Origin: Olsenella_K sp050953285
GTDB lineage: Bacteria; Actinomycetota; Coriobacteriia; Coriobacteriales; Atopobiaceae
Length of the DNA stretch: 64,000 nucleotides
Direction: 5' to 3'
Assembly: GCA_050953285.1 (NCBI GenBank)
Contig: JBMNMK010000001.1
Span: 248,001-312,000, forward strand
The translations under genes were made by a program, and so were the position numbers. The notes under the pieces were generated by a model. That model ran no database searches. It worked only from the letters and a program-made list of their open reading frames with translations, and had not been told where the DNA came from. Shown here piece after piece: positions 48,051-57,337 of this stretch; the first letter of the stretch is position 1; the number at the start of each line of letters is the position of its first letter.

Positions 48051-50276
48051 ATGTCTGACCCACAAGAGAAGCAGGTACCACAAGATGAGCGCACCGCACG
48101 CCGCCAGCGGCGCGAGGCTCTTATCGCCTCAGGTATCAACCCATATCCCATCGCCTCAGAGGTGAGCGCGCATGCGGCAGAGCTTGAGGAGAAGTACAAG
48201 GATCTTCCAGATTCTCAAGACACCGACGACATTGTGGTGGTTGCCGGCCGCGTGCGGGCGCTCAGAGATTCCGGCAAGATTGCCTTTATCGTCCTGGAGG
48301 ACTGCACGGGGCAGATCCAGCTGTTCTGCCGCGTGAACAACTTTGAGGAGCATACATGGGCGCTGCTCAAAGGCCTTGATCTGGGAGACATCATCGAGGC
48401 TAAGGGCAACGTAGTGCGCACGCGCAGAGGTCAGCTTTCGGTCAGTCCTACCACCATCAAGATGCTCTCCAAATCCCTGCGACCGCTTCCCGAGAAGTTC
48501 CACGGCCTCACGGACCGTGAGGTGCGCTATCGTCAGCGCTATGTTGACCTCATCATGAACCCCGAGGTACGTGAGGTGTTCCGTAAGCGCAGCCAGATCA
48601 TCAGCCTCATCCGACGCTACATGGAGGCAGACGGCTACATGGAGGTGGAGACGCCCATGATGCACGCCATCGTGGGCGGCGCCAACGCCAAGCCCTTTGT
48701 GACGCACTTCAACGCGCTGGACAGGGACTTCTACCTGCGCATTGCTACGGAGCTTCCGCTCAAGCGCCTCATTGTGGGTGGGCTTGAGCGCGTCTTTGAG
48801 ATTGGCCGCCAGTTCCGCAACGAGGGCATGGATCTGACCCACAATCCAGAATTTACGTCCATGGAGGCCTACTGCGCCTACAGCGATCTTCAGGGCATGA
48901 AGGACTTGACCCAAGGCCTGTTCAAGGAGATTGCGCGCGGGGTCTGCGGTTGCAAGGAGGGCGAGGAGATCATCACCTATCAGGGCCAGGCGGTGGATAT
49001 GAGCGGTACGTGGCGCTCCGTTCCGCTGTCAGAGGTCGTGAGCGAGGTCGTGGGTGAGCATGTGGATATGGACACGCCCATCGACCACCTGCGCGATCTC
49101 TGCCGCGCCAACGGCATCGAGGTCCAAGACGTGTGGGGCGTGGGCAAGCTGCTCTTTGAGCTCTATGATGAGCTGGGCGAGAAAACCCTGGTAAACCCGA
49201 CATTTGTATGTGATTACCCGGAGGAGGTCAGCCCGCTCTCCAAGCGTAAGGACGACGACCCGCGTCTCACGGATCGCTTTGAGCTGGTGATCTGCGGCCA
49301 TGAGTACGCCAATGCTTTCTCCGAGCTCAATGATCCTGTTGACCAGGCAGGACGCTTTGCAGAGCAGGTTGCCGCCAAGGACTTTGGTGACGACGAAGCC
49401 ATGGGCTATGACTATGACTACGTGCGCGCGCTGGAATATGGTATGCCTCCCGCAGGCGGCATTGGCTATGGTATCGACCGCATGATCATGCTCTTCTGCG
49501 ACCAGCCGGCCATCCGTGACGTGCTGCTCTTCCCGCAGATGAAGCCCGAGGTCATCACCCGCCAAGACATTGCATCTCAGTTGCCCGACACCACCGACAA
49601 TCAGTCCGCATCCTTAGATGCCCTCACGCGTGATGCGGAAGGTGCTCATGCGGGGGAGTCTCAGGCCAAAAGCCTTACATCAGGCCTTACCCGTGACGAG
49701 GCGTGGGCACTTCTCGTCCAGTACAACGAGGACGATTTCCACCGCGCACATGCCCAGACCGTCGAGGCGCTCATGCGCTACTATGCACAGAAGTTTGACC
49801 CGGAAAACGTGGAGTTTTGGGGACAGGTGGGGCTCTTGCATGATCTGGATTGGGAGAAGTTCCAAGATCCTGTCCAGCACACCGTGAAGGCAGGAGATCT
49901 CATCTCGGAGGCAGGCGGAACGGCGGAGCTCATCCACGCCATCCAGACCCACAACTCTGACAACAATCCGGACCTGCCGGCGCCGGTCAGCAAGATGGAG
50001 TGCGTGCTCTTTGCGGTCGACGAGCTCTCAGGCCTTATCCAGGCGGCGGCCAAGATGCGCCCGTCTGGATCGGTGGTGGATATGCCCACCAAGTCGCTCA
50101 AGAAGAAGTTCAAAGACAAGCACTTTGCCGCCGGCTGCGACCGCCAGGTGATTGCGCGCGGCGCGGAGCTGATGGGCCTTGAGCTGGACGAACTTCTCGC
50201 CGATGTCCTCGATGCCATGAAGGCAATTGCTCCTGTGGGAGATATTTACAAGAAAGAGGCAAGCGCCGAGGCGTAG
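48051..50276 (+). CDS. lysS: Lysyl-tRNA synthetase (class II) fused to an HD-domain protein
   Basis: 741 residues, start ATG 48051 behind GTGAGGAG. Residues 1-505 are a complete LysRS: an OB-fold anticodon domain, motif 2 (RQFRNEG) and motif 3 (GIGYGIDRMIML). About 40 linker residues later comes an HD domain: WALLVQYNEDDFHRAHAQTV, then GLLHDLDWEKF with the His-Asp pair near residue 596, and a helix with HFAAGCDRQVIARGAEL. Stand-alone HD proteins of this type are metal-dependent phosphohydrolases of unknown substrate. The fusion is intact and one frame; it charges tRNA-Lys and may act on a nucleotide as well. Confidence 0.9.
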   Translation: MSDPQEKQVPQDERTARRQRREALIASGINPYPIASEVSAHAAELEEKYKDLPDSQDTDDIVVVAGRVRALRDSGKIAFIVLEDCTGQIQLFCRVNNFEEHTWALLKGLDLGDIIEAKGNVVRTRRGQLSVSPTTIKMLSKSLRPLPEKFHGLTDREVRYRQRYVDLIMNPEVREVFRKRSQIISLIRRYMEADGYMEVETPMMHAIVGGANAKPFVTHFNALDRDFYLRIATELPLKRLIVGGLERVFEIGRQFRNEGMDLTHNPEFTSMEAYCAYSDLQGMKDLTQGLFKEIARGVCGCKEGEEIITYQGQAVDMSGTWRSVPLSEVVSEVVGEHVDMDTPIDHLRDLCRANGIEVQDVWGVGKLLFELYDELGEKTLVNPTFVCDYPEEVSPLSKRKDDDPRLTDRFELVICGHEYANAFSELNDPVDQAGRFAEQVAAKDFGDDEAMGYDYDYVRALEYGMPPAGGIGYGIDRMIMLFCDQPAIRDVLLFPQMKPEVITRQDIASQLPDTTDNQSASLDALTRDAEGAHAGESQAKSLTSGLTRDEAWALLVQYNEDDFHRAHAQTVEALMRYYAQKFDPENVEFWGQVGLLHDLDWEKFQDPVQHTVKAGDLISEAGGTAELIHAIQTHNSDNNPDLPAPVSKMECVLFAVDELSGLIQAAAKMRPSGSVVDMPTKSLKKKFKDKHFAAGCDRQVIARGAELMGLELDELLADVLDAMKAIAPVGDIYKKEASAEA

Positions 50277-50313
50277 GGCACTACATGCCAGCACGTGGTG
50301 ATACTGACCGTTT

Positions 50314-50346
50314 GAGAGAGGCGCCGCCTAAGGTGCCTCTCTCTTT
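50314..50346 (+). terminator. Terminator of lysS
   Basis: GAGAGAGGCGCC-GCCTAA-GGTGCCTCTCTC then TTT, a 12-bp stem with one G-U pair. Confidence 0.9.
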
Positions 50347-50470
50347 GTAGCTAAGATCTATAGCGTGAGTGCTTAGATTTTCTCACAGTGGGTACCATGG
50401 AAACCATAAACGGAGCCCATGTGGGCCTGCACAGGTGTGTAGGCGGGGCATGATATGAAGGAAGCCCTGT

Positions 50471-53080
50471 ATGTTTGAAAAGTTTACGGACAAGGCGCGC
50501 AAGGCCATGAGCCTTGCGCAGGATGAGGCAAGAAGCTTAAACCGCATGTACGTGGGTACAGAGCATCTCTTGCTGGCACTGATAAAGGTGGAAGACGGCG
50601 TTGCGGCGCAGGCGTTAGCCAAGCTGGATATCACTTATGAAGAGACGCTGGCTACGGTCAAAGATCTCTCCAAGGAAGATACCGAGCCCGTTCCCGGCGG
50701 CCATATTCCCTTTACGCCACGTGCCAAGCGCGTGCTTGAAGACGCCTATCGTGAGACCATGACCCACGGTAAGAACTTCATTGCTACCGAGCATTTGCTG
50801 CTGGGCATTGTGGCAGAAGGCAACGGTCGCGCCATGGAGGCGCTCAGCCGTATGGGTATCTCGGGAGATGCCGTCAGAAACGCGGTCAATGAGCTCATCT
50901 CCAGCAATTCAGATGAGCAGTTTGGTGCGCAGGTAGGAGACATGCGCCCCGATGCCATGGGCTTCATGGGTATGGGGGATGTGGGCACTCCTCAACAGAG
51001 TGCCCCGAGCGGCTCTGTCTTGGAGCAGTACGGTAGAAACCTTACCAAGCAGGCGCAGGATGGCAAGCTTGATCCCGTGATTGGCCGTGACCGTGAGGTG
51101 GAGCGCATCATGCAGGTGCTGGCGCGCCGCCAGAAGAATAACCCGCTGGTCTTGGGCGACCCAGGCGTCGGCAAGACGGCCATCATAGAGGGACTCGCGC
51201 AGCTCATTGCCTCAGGTGATGTGCCAGATATCCTGCGCGGCAAGCAGATCTGGACCTTAGACGTTGCCTCTCTGGTGGCTGGCTCGAAATACCGTGGCGA
51301 GTTTGAGGAGCGCATGAAAAAAGTCATCAAAGAGGTAGAGGACACCAAAGACATCATCCTCTTTATTGATGAGATCCACTCCATCATTGGCGCAGGATCC
51401 GCAGAGGGTTCGGTCGATGCGGCGGCCATCTTAAAGCCGCCTCTGTCACGTGGAGAAATCCAGGTCATTGGCGCTACTACAGCAGAGGAATACCGCAAGA
51501 GGATCGAGAAGGACTCTGCGCTTGAGCGCCGTTTCCAGCCAGTGGATGTCTCTGAGCCTACGCTGGAAGACACTGTGGAGATCTTGAAGGGTCTGCAGGA
51601 GCGCTACGAGAAGCACCACCATGTCAAATATACGGAAGCTGCCATAGAGGCTGCCGTGAGCTTGTCTGATCGCTATGTGCAGGATCGCTTCTTGCCGGAT
51701 AAGGCCATTGACCTCATTGATGAGGCTGGTGCGCGCACGCGCGTTCACAAGATGACGCTGCCGCCTGAGCTCAAATCGGTGGAAGAGAAGCTGCAAAACA
51801 TTGCTGACCGCAAGGCGGAGGCAGCTGCTGCTCAGGAGTTTGAAGAGGCCGCACGTCTGCGTGACGAAGAAAAGGAGCTCACCACTCAAAAAGATGAGCT
51901 TGAGAAGTCATGGCGTGAAAAGCAAGATGCCAACATTGTGGTGGTCGATGAGCAAGATATTGCAGACGTGGTTTCAGAGATCACGGGCGTGCCCGTATCC
52001 AACCTTACCGAGGCAGAGGCCAGCAAGCTTCTGCGCTGTGAAGATGCCCTACACCAGCGCGTTGTTGGTCAGGATGAAGCCGTTTCTGCCGTGGCGCGCG
52101 CAATACGGCGCAGCAGAAGCCCGCTAAAAGATCCGCGCCGCCCTGGTGGCTCGTTCATCTTCTTAGGGCCTTCGGGCGTCGGCAAGACCGAGCTTGCCAA
52201 ATCCTTGGCAGAGTTCCTCTTTGGGTCAGAAGACGCGCTCATCACCTATGACATGTCGGAGTTCATGGAGAAGCACAACGTCTCCAAGCTGGTGGGTGCT
52301 CCTCCAGGATATGTGGGCTACGACGAGGGTGGAGAGCTCACTAAGGCCGTAAGGCGCCGTCCGTATTCGGTCATCCTTTTTGATGAGATTGAAAAGGCAC
52401 ACCCCGATGTCTTCAACGTGCTCCTCCAGATCTTGGATGAGGGTCGTCTGACCGACGGTCAAGGTCGCCAGGTTGATTTTTCCAACACGGTCATCATCAT
52501 GACCTCCAATGTTGGTGCGCGTGAGATTGCTCAGACCACGACGCTGGGCTTTACGGGCACGTCAGAGGGCTTGTCTGACAAAGAGATCAACTCCCGTGTG
52601 ATGGGTGATCTGAAGAAGCTCTTCAGGCCAGAGTTCTTGAACCGCATTGATGAGATCGTGGTATTCAAGAGCCTCACGCCTCCGCAGCTGCGCGGCATTG
52701 TCGACCTCATGGTGAGTGAGCTCAGAGACAGGCTCATTGCCAACGGCATGTCTATCGAGCTCACAGATGCGGCACGAGATCTCGTGGCCAAGAAGGGTAC
52801 CGATAAGATCTATGGCGCCCGTCCGCTGCGTCGCGCTATCCAGACCATGATTGAAGATCCGCTCTCTGAGCAGCTTCTCTCTGGCGACTGGAGGCCGGGA
52901 GACGTGATCATGGTGGACGTGGACAAGTCCCAAGAAGAGCTCACCTTTGAACACGGCACTGGAGAGATACCTGCACCAACGCAGCGTCTGCACCTGGAGA
53001 GGCCCAAGGCGAGAAATTCCTGGTCGCCCAGAAAGTCTGCGGCGTCGGGCATCGCGGATACGTCAGGTGCTGAGGGCTAG
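50471..53080 (+). CDS. clpC: ATP-dependent Clp protease ATPase ClpC
   Basis: 869 residues. An N-terminal repeat domain (MFEKFTDKARKAMSLAQDEAR), first AAA+ Walker A GDPGVGKTAII and Walker B LFIDEIHSIIG, a ClpC-type coiled middle domain with a UVR motif around residues 430-480 (FEEAARLRDEEKEL), second AAA+ Walker A GPSGVGKTELAKSL and the ClpP-loop region in the C-terminal domain. It unfolds proteins for ClpP and takes part in stress response. It heads the conserved clpC-disA-ispDF-cysS cluster. An RBS AGGAAG precedes the ATG. Confidence 0.96.
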   Translation: MFEKFTDKARKAMSLAQDEARSLNRMYVGTEHLLLALIKVEDGVAAQALAKLDITYEETLATVKDLSKEDTEPVPGGHIPFTPRAKRVLEDAYRETMTHGKNFIATEHLLLGIVAEGNGRAMEALSRMGISGDAVRNAVNELISSNSDEQFGAQVGDMRPDAMGFMGMGDVGTPQQSAPSGSVLEQYGRNLTKQAQDGKLDPVIGRDREVERIMQVLARRQKNNPLVLGDPGVGKTAIIEGLAQLIASGDVPDILRGKQIWTLDVASLVAGSKYRGEFEERMKKVIKEVEDTKDIILFIDEIHSIIGAGSAEGSVDAAAILKPPLSRGEIQVIGATTAEEYRKRIEKDSALERRFQPVDVSEPTLEDTVEILKGLQERYEKHHHVKYTEAAIEAAVSLSDRYVQDRFLPDKAIDLIDEAGARTRVHKMTLPPELKSVEEKLQNIADRKAEAAAAQEFEEAARLRDEEKELTTQKDELEKSWREKQDANIVVVDEQDIADVVSEITGVPVSNLTEAEASKLLRCEDALHQRVVGQDEAVSAVARAIRRSRSPLKDPRRPGGSFIFLGPSGVGKTELAKSLAEFLFGSEDALITYDMSEFMEKHNVSKLVGAPPGYVGYDEGGELTKAVRRRPYSVILFDEIEKAHPDVFNVLLQILDEGRLTDGQGRQVDFSNTVIIMTSNVGAREIAQTTTLGFTGTSEGLSDKEINSRVMGDLKKLFRPEFLNRIDEIVVFKSLTPPQLRGIVDLMVSELRDRLIANGMSIELTDAARDLVAKKGTDKIYGARPLRRAIQTMIEDPLSEQLLSGDWRPGDVIMVDVDKSQEELTFEHGTGEIPAPTQRLHLERPKARNSWSPRKSAASGIADTSGAEG

Positions 53081-53246
53081 GGAAGCAGCACGCCCCAGTG
53101 AAGCGGTAGCGCGCACACTTCTTGCCCGCCGGTGCCGAGCGCAGGTTCTTCTCGCCCAGCACGCCGGTCTCTGTACCCGCTTGGGGAGACTCCGTGAGAG
53201 ATGCGCCTGCCTGCGTATTGGTTTTATACTGAAGTGAGATGAGATC

Positions 53247-53275
53247 GGCCGATCCGCCCGCGCGGGTCGGCCTTT
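53247..53275 (+). terminator. Terminator-like hairpin 17 bases ahead of disA
   Basis: GGCCGATCCGC-CCGC-GCGGGTCGGCC followed by TTT. It stands between clpC and disA very near the disA ribosome-binding site, so it can end the clpC transcript or hold back disA expression. The 53,081-53,246 stretch has no gene; in many relatives radA lies here. Confidence 0.7.
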
Positions 53276-53291
53276 GCACCAAGGGGGAAGC

Positions 53292-54368
53292 ATGGATTCC
53301 GCTCAGCTTGAAGAGAGGGAAAGTGTACTCAAGAAGCGCATGGATGCCGCGCTTAAGCTCACGGCGCCCGGCACCGCGCTGCGCCATGCTCTGGACATGA
53401 TCATTGCAGGTCACATGGGTGCGCTCATCTGTGTCGGCGATACAGAAAACGTGCTGGCTGCTGGAGATGATGGCTTCAAGCTAGACATTTCTTTTACGGC
53501 CAACCGTCTGTTTGAGCTGTGCAAGATGGATGGTGCCATCGTGATCGATAAGGGCATGACCCAGATACTGCGTGCCAACTACCACTTAAACCCCGATCCT
53601 TCGCTTCCTACCACCGAGACGGGCACCCGCCATAGGACGGCCGCGCGCATGAGTTTGCTCACCCATGCCACCGTGATCTCTGTTTCTGAGCGCCGCCAAG
53701 TGGTCAACGTCTACGTGGACGGCCGTGGATATCAGCTGAGACCCATGCCTGAGCTCATGAATTCTGTAAACCAGCTCTTGGTGGCCATGCAGTCAACCCG
53801 CCAGCAGATAGATAGGCACATGCTACGGCTTACCACGCTTGAGCTGGACAATTACGTCACGCTGGGAGACATAGCAGACATCTTCTATCTGCTGGAAGTC
53901 ATCCTTGCGGTGGATGAAGAGCTGGATTCGTGCATCTTGCAGCTGGGCAGTGAAGGCCGCACGGTCCAGATGCAGCGTGACGAATACATGGGAGACATCG
54001 ACGAGGAATACAACCTCATGATCCGTGACTACGCGCGTGACTCCTCAGAAGACAATGCCCGCGTGATCCGGCGGGCGCTCCACAGCATGGACAACTCTGC
54101 CATCCACAACGCGGAATCGGTTGCTCAGCTTTTGGGTTACAGCGGCCGCACGGAAGATTCCATCATGTCGCCGTTGGGCCTGCGTACGCTTTCCAATATC
54201 TCGGTCGTGCGCAAGGGCATGGCGGACAAGATTGTGGATGCATATGGCTCACTCCAGCATCTGATGGATGAGCTGGACGAGAACCCCAGTCGCTTGGACG
54301 ATCTGGGCGTTAAGAATCCGGACGTGCTGGCAGACAGCCTCTATCGCATGTGGGGGAAGAGGCAATGA
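53292..54368 (+). CDS. disA: Diadenylate cyclase DisA (c-di-AMP synthase, DNA-integrity sensor)
   Basis: 358 residues from ATG 53292 (AAGGGGGA ahead). DAC domain with DGAIVID (DGA motif) and GTRHRTAARMS (RHR motif), both needed for joining two ATP into c-di-AMP. A helical linker and a C-terminal helix-hairpin-helix that binds branched DNA follow. It overlaps ispD by ATGA. The c-di-AMP could act on the Ktr K+ uptake proteins encoded at 44-46 kb (inference). RadA, its usual negative partner, is not next to it. Confidence 0.96.
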   Translation: MDSAQLEERESVLKKRMDAALKLTAPGTALRHALDMIIAGHMGALICVGDTENVLAAGDDGFKLDISFTANRLFELCKMDGAIVIDKGMTQILRANYHLNPDPSLPTTETGTRHRTAARMSLLTHATVISVSERRQVVNVYVDGRGYQLRPMPELMNSVNQLLVAMQSTRQQIDRHMLRLTTLELDNYVTLGDIADIFYLLEVILAVDEELDSCILQLGSEGRTVQMQRDEYMGDIDEEYNLMIRDYARDSSEDNARVIRRALHSMDNSAIHNAESVAQLLGYSGRTEDSIMSPLGLRTLSNISVVRKGMADKIVDAYGSLQHLMDELDENPSRLDDLGVKNPDVLADSLYRMWGKRQ

Positions 54369-55270
54369 TCCGCGTCGTCTCCACAGATGCGGCCCAGCGT
54401 GAGCGCGTGCGGCTGATGCACGAGCGTGAACGTTTGGGCGGCGCTTCTTTGAGCGCGTGCGTGCTGACACCCAAAGCGGCGCCTGAGGCGCAGCTAAGCA
54501 CCCCCGATGCGCCCAACAACAAGCAGAATACCTGTGCCGTTATTGTTGCGGCAGGCACAGGTGAGCGCTTTGGAGACCCTTGCGGCAAGCAGTTTGTGCC
54601 CCTAGCTGGCCTACCTCTCATCAGCTGGTCAATCCTTGCATTTGATAGGGCACCGTCCATCGGCCACATTGTGGTGGTCTATCCCAAAGATAAGTTTGAT
54701 GAGATGATTGAAGTCATCAAGGGCCTGGTCTTGCGCTGCGATATAACGCTGGTAGCAGGAGGTGCTACCCGGCAAGATTCCGTCTTTAGCGCACTTCTTT
54801 CCATGCCGGATGGCTATGATCTGGTGGCGGTCCACGATGGTGCCCGCCCACTGGTGCGCATTAAGACCATAGAAGATACCGTGGCCGCACTGAAGGCAGA
54901 TGACAATCTCACCGGCGCCATTGCGGCAATCCGCGCAACGGATACCTTAAAGCTGGTAGAGGATTCGCTCATTGTGGCAACCCCTGACCGTACCTATTAC
55001 TGGAACGCACAGACGCCGCAGGTGTTCCGTACTAAGAAGCTTTTGGCCGCACACCGCGCCAGCGTGTGGGATGACTATGTGGGAACCGATGATGCTTCGC
55101 TCATAGAGCGCCGCGGCGGCAAAGTCATCTGTGTTACGGGCGCGCGAGATAACATAAAAGTCACGGTGCCAGAGGATAAGATTATTGCGGAAGCACTTCT
55201 GGAGCATCGCATAGATACAGAGGGCTGCGGGCTCTGTGATGGCAGCCCATCAGAAGGAGGTCTGGTGTGA
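54365..55270 (+). CDS. ispD: 2-C-methyl-D-erythritol 4-phosphate cytidylyltransferase
   Basis: 301 residues, longer than usual because about 55 extra residues precede the catalytic fold. IspD core: CAVIVAAGTGERFG with the CTP-binding Gly-rich loop, KQFVPLAGLPLISWSI, VAGGATRQDSVF, VAVHDGARPLV and RATDTLK. It makes CDP-ME in the MEP pathway of isoprenoid precursors. The start in ATGA overlap with disA makes the extension real on coding grounds; an ATG farther in (54,416) is an alternative. The ispD stop overlaps the ispF start by one base. Confidence 0.94.
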   Translation: MIRVVSTDAAQRERVRLMHERERLGGASLSACVLTPKAAPEAQLSTPDAPNNKQNTCAVIVAAGTGERFGDPCGKQFVPLAGLPLISWSILAFDRAPSIGHIVVVYPKDKFDEMIEVIKGLVLRCDITLVAGGATRQDSVFSALLSMPDGYDLVAVHDGARPLVRIKTIEDTVAALKADDNLTGAIAAIRATDTLKLVEDSLIVATPDRTYYWNAQTPQVFRTKKLLAAHRASVWDDYVGTDDASLIERRGGKVICVTGARDNIKVTVPEDKIIAEALLEHRIDTEGCGLCDGSPSEGGLV

Positions 55271-55779
55271 TGGCGCACACGTGCTCAGACGCTTCGTTGC
55301 ACATAGGCCATGGCTACGACGTGCACCAGCTCGTACCAGGCAGAAAGCTCATCTTAGGTGGGGTTGAGATCCAGCACACGCTGGGACTTGACGGCCACAG
55401 CGACGCAGATGTTCTCGCCCATGCGCTTTCCGATGCCCTTTTGAGCGCCGCACGCCAACCCGACATTGGCCAGCTCTTTCCCGACAGCGACCCCGCCTAT
55501 GAAGGGGCGGATTCCCTGATGCTGCTTGCCCAGGTAGGAGAGCTGTTGCACCGCGAGGGCTATGAGATTTTGGACTGCGATTGCACCGTTGGTGCGCAGG
55601 CGCCCAAGCTTGCGCCGTACAAAGATAGGATGCGTGCCAACCTGGCTCGCGCGCTTACGGTCGATCCTGGGCGCGTGGGTTTGAGCGCTACGACCACAGA
55701 GCATCTAGGCTTTGTGGGCCGTGAGGAGGGGATAGAGGCATGGGCGGTCGTTTTGATCGCCCGTATCTGCACGTCCTGA
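55270..55779 (+). CDS. ispF: 2-C-methyl-D-erythritol 2,4-cyclodiphosphate synthase
   Basis: 169 residues from ATG 55270 in a TGATG overlap. Zinc ligands in GHGYDVHQL (DxH) and HSDADVLAHALSDAL (His), the ILGG loop, and GLSATTTEHLGFVGREEG at the CDP-binding end. It cyclises CDP-ME2P to MEcPP in the MEP pathway, in the same operon as ispD. Confidence 0.95.
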   Translation: MAHTCSDASLHIGHGYDVHQLVPGRKLILGGVEIQHTLGLDGHSDADVLAHALSDALLSAARQPDIGQLFPDSDPAYEGADSLMLLAQVGELLHREGYEILDCDCTVGAQAPKLAPYKDRMRANLARALTVDPGRVGLSATTTEHLGFVGREEGIEAWAVVLIARICTS

Positions 55780-55855
55780 TGCGCCAGGTTGTGCAGCACC
55801 TGACGTACGTCGATTGGTAAATTTGAGCCCTGTGGCCATGCAATAAGGAGAAGCA

Positions 55856-57328
55856 ATGCTCATCTACAACTCTCAGAACCATAAAAAAGAGGAGTTCAAG
55901 CCCATAGAAGAGGGAAAGATCCGCATGTACGTGTGCGGACCGACCGTCTATGACCAGATTCACATTGGCAACGCGCGCACGTTCCTGTCCTTTGACGTGA
56001 TCAGGCGCTACCTCATCTACAAGGGCTACCAGGTCACGTTTGCTCAGAACTTGACGGACGTGGACGATAAGATCATCAATCGCGCCAACGAAGAAGGCAG
56101 AACCGCAGAGGAGGTGGCGCAGGAGTATTCGCAGGCGTTCATCGAGCAGATGCATCGCTTTGGCGTGCTTGACCCGGACATTCGTCCGCGCGCCACGCGT
56201 GAGATTGAAGCCATGCAGGAGATGATCCAGATTCTCATCGAGAAGGGCTTTGCGTATGCGGCCTCCAACGGTGACGTCTATTTCTCCGTGCGCGCGGATA
56301 CGCGCTACGGCGTGCTCTCTGGCAGGGACTTGGACCAGCTGCGCGCCGGTGAGCGCGTTGAGGTGAACGAAGAGAAGCGCGATCCGTTTGATTTTGCCCT
56401 CTGGAAGGCGGCCAAGCCAGGTGAGCCCAGCTGGCCAAGCCCGTGGGGTGAAGGCAGGCCGGGCTGGCACACGGAGTGCTGCGCCATGATCCACCGCTAC
56501 CTGGGCACGCCCATAGATATCCACGGCGGCGGGCAAGACCTCATCTTCCCACACCATGAAAACGAGACTGCTCAGGCCATGTGCGCCTGGGATAGCGCGC
56601 TGGCAAACACCTGGATGCACACCGGCATGCTCCGCGTGAACGGCGAGAAGATGTCAAAGTCCTTGGGCAACTTCTTCACGCTCAAAGACATCCTGGACAA
56701 ATACCCCGCCGATGCCGTGCGTCTGCTGATGCTCCAGACCCACTACCGCAGCGCGCTTGACTTCCAGACCGACCAGCTTGATGGCGCGGTGGGCACCGTC
56801 GAGCGTCTCAAGACCTGCGTCAAAAACCTGCGCTGGGCATCCAAGAATGCCTCGTCGACCTCTGATCTTTTGGATGATGACCGCGCGCTTTCTGCTGCCA
56901 TAGATGTGGCGCGCGAGCAGTTTAGCCGCCAGATGGACGACGATTTCAACACGCCGGGCGCCCTGGCTGCCATCTTTGAGCTGGTCACCGCAGCCAACAA
57001 GTACCTTGCTGCCGCCGCGGGCAAAGCTTCCTGCGCGCTGCCGCTGCGCGCGGCCGATACCCTCTGCGAGCTGTGCGATGTCTTTGGCATCAGCCTGCCG
57101 CACGCCCAGGGCGAGGAGCTGCCACAGGAGTTGGTGGATCTGGCGAGAAAAGAAGCCGCGTATGAGGGTGACTCTGCAGAAGAGGCTGCCCGCGTTTTGA
57201 TTGAGGCCCGTGAGGCTGCCCGCGCGGCCAAGAACTGGGCCGTGGCCGACGCCATCAGAGACGGTATCGGCGCACTTGGCCTGGTGCTGGAAGACACCGC
57301 ACAGGGCGCGCGCCTGCGCCGAGCGTAA
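55856..57328 (+). CDS. cysS: Cysteinyl-tRNA synthetase
   Basis: 490 residues. Class I signatures HIGNAR (HIGH equivalent) in YDQIHIGNARTF and KMSKSLGNF; the zinc site includes Cys in MYVCGPTVYD, CCAMIHRYLG and HHENE. It charges tRNA-Cys. The gene follows ispF by 76 bases with an AAGGAGAAG site. In the cluster it is usual for Gram-positive genomes. Confidence 0.97.
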   Translation: MLIYNSQNHKKEEFKPIEEGKIRMYVCGPTVYDQIHIGNARTFLSFDVIRRYLIYKGYQVTFAQNLTDVDDKIINRANEEGRTAEEVAQEYSQAFIEQMHRFGVLDPDIRPRATREIEAMQEMIQILIEKGFAYAASNGDVYFSVRADTRYGVLSGRDLDQLRAGERVEVNEEKRDPFDFALWKAAKPGEPSWPSPWGEGRPGWHTECCAMIHRYLGTPIDIHGGGQDLIFPHHENETAQAMCAWDSALANTWMHTGMLRVNGEKMSKSLGNFFTLKDILDKYPADAVRLLMLQTHYRSALDFQTDQLDGAVGTVERLKTCVKNLRWASKNASSTSDLLDDDRALSAAIDVAREQFSRQMDDDFNTPGALAAIFELVTAANKYLAAAAGKASCALPLRAADTLCELCDVFGISLPHAQGEELPQELVDLARKEAAYEGDSAEEAARVLIEAREAARAAKNWAVADAIRDGIGALGLVLEDTAQGARLRRA

Positions 57329-57337
57329 GAGGGCGCC

